Positions 60,031-64,000 of a stretch of DNA of 64,000 nucleotides are shown here, in pieces; position 1 is the stretch's first letter, and each line of letters begins with the position of its first letter. The notes beneath the pieces were generated by a model. It ran no database searches, had not been told where the DNA came from, and saw nothing but the letters and a program-made list of their open reading frames with translations. The position numbers were made by a program, and so were the translations under genes. This DNA comes from a virus. Location: positions 62,001-126,000 of IMG/VR virus record IMGVR_UViG_3300030419_005541. One strand, written 5' to 3'.

Positions 60031-60734
60031 ACATTTATATAGGTTATGATAGTAGACAAGATTATTCTGAAGATTTTGCAGATGTTGTAAATCCACCATA
60101 TCAAGTATCGAAGTATTCAATAGAAAAATACAATAAAAGTGTTATTATAGAACCTATAATTATTTCAGAATTAAGAAGAAAACAGATATATTGGAGAGGA
60201 ACTGACTATTTATCAAGTACTGAATTTGTTTATAGTAGATTTCTTACTCCTTATCTTAATGGATACAAAGGAATTGCATTATTTTGTGATTCAGATTTTT
60301 TATGGCAATCAGATGTAAATGAATTATTAGATTATTATGATAGTAAGTATTCTGTTATGTGTGTAAAACATAATTATACACCACCGGAAAGTACAAAGAT
60401 GGATGGAAAAGCACAAACACATTATCCAAGAAAAAATTGGTCAAGTCTTATGTTGTTTAATTGTTCTCATCCTGATATTAAAAAATTAAATGTTAAAAAT
60501 ATTAACACAAAAGACGCAAAATGGTTGCATAGATTTGAATGGACAAGTGATGAGTGTGTAGGAGAGATACCAGCAACTTTCAATTGGTTAGAAGGTTGGT
60601 ATAATGATAACGTAGACCCAAAAGCTATACATTATACACGTGGAGGTCCTTGGCATACGACTTGGAATGGTCACTATAAAGACAAATGGGTACAAACATA
60701 TAACGAATTAGTTAAGGAGAAATCAAATGGCTAA
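60027..60734 (+). CDS. glycosyltransferase (GT-A type, DxD)
   Basis: This is a 235-residue protein. It begins MNIYIGYDSRQDYSEDFADV, has YLSSTEFVYSRFLTPYLNGY and then IALFCDSDFLW with the metal-binding DxD (Asp88, Asp90). Later LEGWYNDNVDPKAIHYTRGG and PWHT provide the conserved His/Gly acceptor region. This set matches small glycosyltransferases common in alphaproteobacterial and phage surface-sugar clusters. It is the last sugar gene. The next gene starts eight bases before its end. The donor and acceptor are unknown. Confidence 0.75.
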   Translation: MNIYIGYDSRQDYSEDFADVVNPPYQVSKYSIEKYNKSVIIEPIIISELRRKQIYWRGTDYLSSTEFVYSRFLTPYLNGYKGIALFCDSDFLWQSDVNELLDYYDSKYSVMCVKHNYTPPESTKMDGKAQTHYPRKNWSSLMLFNCSHPDIKKLNVKNINTKDAKWLHRFEWTSDECVGEIPATFNWLEGWYNDNVDPKAIHYTRGGPWHTTWNGHYKDKWVQTYNELVKEKSNG

Positions 60735-61008
60735 CGAAACAACGTTCTCAGAAGAAGAACTAAAACAAATAAACGAAGTTGCAGACACTTATAATTCTTT
60801 ACAAACAGAATTAGGAAATCTTAGTGTACAGAAAATTTTAGTAGACGACAGAATACTCGCTATTCAAGATAGAGAAGCTGAAATTAGAAAAGAATGGAAA
60901 AAGAACCAAGTTACTGAAGGAGATTTAGTAAAAACTCTTAGTGAAAAGTATGGCGAAGGCACACTTGACCCTAAAACGGGTAATTTTGTACCTGTAGAGA
61001 AAAAATAA
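60727..61008 (+). CDS. small coiled-coil protein upstream of tail sheath
   Basis: This is a 93-residue protein with GGAG before its ATG, overlapping the glycosyltransferase gene by eight bases. A helical coiled coil (EEELKQINEVADTYNSLQTE, then ILAIQDREAEIRKEWKKNQV) is followed by a short turn LSEKYGEGTLDPKTGNFVPV. Proteins ending in a Gly-x-Gly-x-x-Asp-Pro-x-Thr-Gly motif of this size are common in marine T4-like genomes and lack an assigned role. It could be a tail assembly chaperone, but this is a guess. Confidence 0.5.
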   Translation: MANETTFSEEELKQINEVADTYNSLQTELGNLSVQKILVDDRILAIQDREAEIRKEWKKNQVTEGDLVKTLSEKYGEGTLDPKTGNFVPVEKK

Positions 61009-61011
61009 CAC

Positions 61012-61019
61012 TATAAATA
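61012..61019 (+). promoter_or_regulatory. TATAAATA, match to T4 late promoter element
   Basis: TATAAATA on the + strand lies 69 bases before the sheath ATG, in the same gap as a TATTTATA copy. It is the only direct-orientation match to the T4 late consensus that I noted in an intergenic region here. Confidence 0.35.
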
Positions 61020-61041
61020 TAACGTTTGAGATTTTTCTCAA

Positions 61042-61054
61042 CTATTTATATATG
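61042..61054 (+). promoter_or_regulatory. candidate promoter motif (TATTTATA type)
   Basis: CTATTTATATATG lies about 34 bases before the tail sheath start. The core is identical to the other copies. Confidence 0.45.
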
Positions 61055-61087
61055 TTTAACAATAACCTTATTTCATAGGAGAATAAA

Positions 61088-63505
61088 ATGGCAGAAAGAA
61101 TTGTAAGCCCCGGTGTATTTACCGAGGAAAAAGATTTATCATTCTTGCCGCAGGGTATTGCAGAGATTGGACCTGCAATTATCGGTCCAACTTTAAGAGG
61201 CCCCGCATTTACTCCAACGGTAATCACAAGTTCTGACGACTTTATAAAGAAGTTTGGACCAATTGGCGGTAAACTACCATATTATGCAGGCATTACAGCA
61301 CAACGTATGCTTGATAATGGTGCCCCAAGTGTTACTATCGTTAGAGTATTAGGCATAGGAGGATATTCCGTTGATGCAGTCAACATAAGTGTTAAAGCTG
61401 GCGAAGAAAACGCGGGTAAAGTTTTAGCAACTTTAGCACCATCTAATAAAGCAGGTGCGGGTACAGGAGATTTAAGTGCAACTAAAGTAGGTCAGTTAGC
61501 AGCCCACTCGCAGAGTGCAGGAATAGTATCAGGTTCCGGAGATATACGATTGTTTATTTCAGGTTCTGATGTAGCACAAGAAATCGTACAAGGATTCCGT
61601 GTAGATGGTGGTACAAATTCTGTATCTGATGACGCACAAGACACTAACTTTTCAGCATATGTGTATAAAAACTATAACTCAGCAGGTGATGTAATTGCGA
61701 GTATGAATGCTACTGCATCTGTATCTCATTCTTATCACACTCTTGATTTTTCAGGCGGTTCACAATCTTATGGTGCAAATGGAAATGCAGGAACTTGGAC
61801 AGGTAATAGTTCTTACTCTGTAGCAAGAACACCTTATATCCAATCACAGAAGTTTGGAAGCGCAAGAAAGAATCTATTTAGAGTTTACACACGTGGCTAT
61901 GGTAATGAGATGAATAAAAATTATCACATTGCTATTCAAAATATTAAAGCCGCATCTAATTCAAATGTAGCACCTGGATATGCTCAGTTTGATTTGGTTG
62001 TTTTCCAATATAACGCAGACCAAAATAGCTATACGTCAATAGAGACTTTTTCAGCTCTAAGTTTTGACCCTGAAAGTAATAGCTATATTGTTAATCAGAT
62101 TGGTGATGGATTTGAAGTTTGTGATTCAAATGGTAATCTTACAAAATATGGTCTATATGGAAATAAGTCTGATATCATTCGTATAGGTGATTACACTTTA
62201 TTGCCTTCCGTTGATAAGTCAACCGCACCTATGGGTTGTGGCGCTGTTCAAAATCCAGGACCTGGTGGAATAAACGTACCTGTTGCTTCATTAGTAACAA
62301 GTGCTGATACAGATGGTCAATTTGATGCAGGTAAGTATTATGGATTTGATTTCAATACTGCTCATCATTTGAATCAACAATATTTAGCACCTATTCCTGC
62401 AACAGCAACTGCTGGAGCTAACACATCAATGTCTCTTGAAGATATGACAGGTACTGCACAAAGCGGATTAACAGGATATGCTGATAGTTCTACAAAGTTA
62501 AGTTTAGGTTCAGGAACTAATGTAAATCAGCGTAAATTTAAAGTTCCATTTCAGTGGGGCTTTGATGGTGAGAATCCTGCGCGTAACATATACTTTAATG
62601 GTGACATTGTATCAACTAACCAACAGGGTTTTGATTGTTCAACATCAACCTCAAGTGGTTCAGTTGCTTATAATCAGGCATTAGGTACAATTAAAGACCC
62701 GGATTTTGTTGATATCAATATGATATTAACACCAGGTATTATACACGAATATCATCCTGTTGTTAGTAATAGAGCTAAGAGTATAGTTAAGAATCGTGGA
62801 GATGCTTTCTATATTATGGATGGTTCACGTTGGGGAGCATCAGTTAGTAATGCTGTATCTAACGTAGCAGGTGTAGATAACAATTATGTTGCTACTTACT
62901 TTCCTTGGGTTAGAATACTTAATCCAGGAGGCGGTGCTCAGATTTGGGTTCCACCATCAGTAGTAATGGCAGGTGCTTATGCGAACAACGATAGTATCGG
63001 ACAAGAGTGGTTTGCTCCCGCAGGTCTGAATCGTGGTTTGATAGCGGCACAGGATGTTAAGAAAATCTTAACACATACAGACAGAGATGAATTGTATGAT
63101 GGTAGAGTTAATCCAATTGCTTCTTTCCCAGGACAGGGTATTGTAGCATTTGGTCAAAAAACTCTACAAGCAAGACCATCTGCTCTTGATAGAGTTAATG
63201 TTCGTAGATTGTTAATTAACTTGAAGAAGTTTATTGCATCATCTTCAAGATTCTTAGTATTCGAACAAAATACTGCGGCAACAAGAAATCGTTTCTTGAA
63301 CATTGTCAATCCTTATATGGAATCAGTACAACAACGTTCAGGTCTTTCGGCTTTCAGAGTAGTAATGGATGACTCCAATAATACTCCTGAAGTAGTAGAT
63401 AGAAACCAATTAGTTGGTCAAATCTTCGTACAGCCTACAAGAACTGCTGAGTTTATTGTACTTGACTTTGTTGTTCTGCCGACAGGAGCGGCATTCCCGG
63501 AGTAA
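61088..63505 (+). CDS. gp18: tail sheath protein (gp18)
   Basis: This is an 805-residue contractile sheath subunit with AGGAGAA before the ATG. The N-terminus IVSPGVFTEEKDLSFLPQGI then GPAIIGPTLRGPAFTPTVIT is the gp18 family start. The C-terminal domain has WFAPAGLNRGLIAAQDVKKI, LYDGRVNPIASFPGQGIVAF and IFVQPTRTAEFIVLDFVVLP, the conserved sheath core that handshakes neighbouring subunits. It is longer than T4 gp18 (659) through inserted outer domains, about residues 120-520, exposed on the tail surface. It is followed by a terminator. Confidence 0.95.
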   Translation: MAERIVSPGVFTEEKDLSFLPQGIAEIGPAIIGPTLRGPAFTPTVITSSDDFIKKFGPIGGKLPYYAGITAQRMLDNGAPSVTIVRVLGIGGYSVDAVNISVKAGEENAGKVLATLAPSNKAGAGTGDLSATKVGQLAAHSQSAGIVSGSGDIRLFISGSDVAQEIVQGFRVDGGTNSVSDDAQDTNFSAYVYKNYNSAGDVIASMNATASVSHSYHTLDFSGGSQSYGANGNAGTWTGNSSYSVARTPYIQSQKFGSARKNLFRVYTRGYGNEMNKNYHIAIQNIKAASNSNVAPGYAQFDLVVFQYNADQNSYTSIETFSALSFDPESNSYIVNQIGDGFEVCDSNGNLTKYGLYGNKSDIIRIGDYTLLPSVDKSTAPMGCGAVQNPGPGGINVPVASLVTSADTDGQFDAGKYYGFDFNTAHHLNQQYLAPIPATATAGANTSMSLEDMTGTAQSGLTGYADSSTKLSLGSGTNVNQRKFKVPFQWGFDGENPARNIYFNGDIVSTNQQGFDCSTSTSSGSVAYNQALGTIKDPDFVDINMILTPGIIHEYHPVVSNRAKSIVKNRGDAFYIMDGSRWGASVSNAVSNVAGVDNNYVATYFPWVRILNPGGGAQIWVPPSVVMAGAYANNDSIGQEWFAPAGLNRGLIAAQDVKKILTHTDRDELYDGRVNPIASFPGQGIVAFGQKTLQARPSALDRVNVRRLLINLKKFIASSSRFLVFEQNTAATRNRFLNIVNPYMESVQQRSGLSAFRVVMDDSNNTPEVVDRNQLVGQIFVQPTRTAEFIVLDFVVLPTGAAFPE

Positions 63506-63524
63506 AGGGAGGTCAATAGAATTG

Positions 63525-63550
63525 AGGGGCTCATAAAGAGCCCCTTTTTT
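63525..63550 (+). terminator. rho-independent terminator after gp18
   Basis: Stem AGGGGCTC (63525-63532) and GAGCCCCT (63538-63545) enclose an ATAAA loop and run into a T6 tract. It separates sheath from tube genes. Confidence 0.9.
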
Positions 63551-63620
63551 CTTGGAATATAAAACTAAGAAAAAACTAAGAAAAAAGAAATAGATTCTTT
63601 TAAACGATTTTATAGTTTCT

Positions 63621-63633
63621 GTATATTTATAAT
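63621..63633 (+). promoter_or_regulatory. candidate promoter motif (TATTTATA type)
   Basis: GTATATTTATAAT lies after the sheath terminator, 32 bases before the tube gene, where a promoter is expected. Confidence 0.5.
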
Positions 63634-63664
63634 AGAACAATAAAACATTAACAGGAGAAAAAAG

Positions 63665-64000
63665 ATGCCTGATTTGATTGGAGCTAACGAAATATTTTTT
63701 ACACCTTTCGAGCCTAAAACGAAAAATCGTTTTATCATGGAAATAGAAGGTGTACCGAGTTTCTTAATTAGAGCGGCTAATAGACCATCAATAGAATTTG
63801 AAGAAATTGAATTAAATCATATCAATGTTAAAAGATATGTTAAAGGTAAGGCTTCTTGGCAACCTTTAGATATTACTCTTTATGACCCAATCGTACCAAG
63901 TGGTGCTCAAGCAGTAATTGAGTGGATTAGACTTGGACACGAATCAGTAACAGGAAGAGACGGATACTCTGACTTCTATAAAAAGAATGTGACATTCCAA
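63665..64000 (+). CDS. gp19: tail tube protein (gp19), partial at the window edge
   Basis: The first 112 residues are visible; the gene runs off the right edge. The AGGAG Shine-Dalgarno precedes the ATG. FEPKTKNRFIMEIEGVPSFL then IRAANRPSIEFEEIELNHIN is the typical start of gp19-like tube proteins. KRYVKGKASWQPLDITLYDP matches the conserved beta-hairpin that builds the inner tube ring. The tube polymerises inside the gp18 sheath. T4 gp19 is 163 residues, so about a third is missing here. Confidence 0.92.
   Translation, partial: MPDLIGANEIFFTPFEPKTKNRFIMEIEGVPSFLIRAANRPSIEFEEIELNHINVKRYVKGKASWQPLDITLYDPIVPSGAQAVIEWIRLGHESVTGRDGYSDFYKKNVTFQ

Overview
The window is an AT-rich stretch of a T4-like myovirus genome (Caudoviricetes), probably a marine phage of a Gram-negative host. 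Recognisable T4 homologues are the large terminase (gp17), portal (gp20), prohead protease (gp21), scaffold (gp22), major capsid protein (gp23), neck and tail-completion proteins (gp13 to gp15 region), tail sheath (gp18), the start of the tail tube (gp19), a zinc-finger/Toprim primase and an Mre11/Rad50-type (gp47/gp46) recombination nuclease. All convincing genes are on the + strand and tightly packed, often with 1 to 4 base overlaps. Shine-Dalgarno sequences precede most genes. The marine and host assignments are inferences from gene content: a phage bS21, the fibre vocabulary and a kdsA gene.

Layout. 1-3.7 kb: virion/baseplate-type structural proteins, including a paralogous pair. 3.7-6.0 kb: small proteins carrying a shared N-terminal tag, including a cysteine-peptidase-like protein and a zinc-metallopeptidase-like protein. 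6.1-10.5 kb: nuclease, primase and a single-chain gp47-gp46 fusion. 10.5-18.7 kb: a giant fibre with an S74 chaperone end, a tandem Hint-domain protein and a GH108 lysozyme. 18.75-24.4 kb: a tagged P-loop kinase, Cys-rich modules, a nucleotidyltransferase/ligase protein, a zinc ribbon and two membrane proteins. 24.4-37.9 kb: terminase, portal, a large island of probable capsid-internal proteins around the protease gene, a ribosomal protein bS21, scaffold, capsid and a terminator. 38-49 kb: neck proteins and several Ser/Thr/Gly-rich fibres or adhesins. 49-55 kb: a 1990-residue Thr-rich repeat protein. 55-60.7 kb: a seven-gene sugar cassette. 61-64 kb: sheath, terminator and tube.

Main hypotheses. 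(1) At least nine proteins from otherwise unrelated families begin with a short amphipathic peptide ending in (I/L/M)-x-E, closely resembling the T4 capsid targeting sequence that gp21 protease cleaves. Similar (L/I/V)-x-E sites sit at module boundaries inside the larger proteins. The phage therefore seems to pack an unusually large protein cargo into its head, including peptidase-like, kinase and possibly nucleotidyltransferase/ligase enzymes, for release into the host with the DNA. (2) A mucin-like Thr-rich fibre lies directly beside a cassette with a Kdo-8-phosphate synthase fusion, a GT29-like transferase, two further glycosyltransferase-like proteins, a cupin, a radical SAM enzyme and an SDR. 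This could be a phage-encoded system that glycosylates its own fibre, or one that remodels the host surface. (3) A recurring TATTTATA motif lies upstream of most transcription-unit heads and may be the late promoter element; it is the reverse complement of the T4 late promoter.

No tRNA, CRISPR array, insertion sequence or attachment site was seen. No stretch longer than about 170 bases lacks a gene. Calls rest on reading motifs by eye; no database search was possible.
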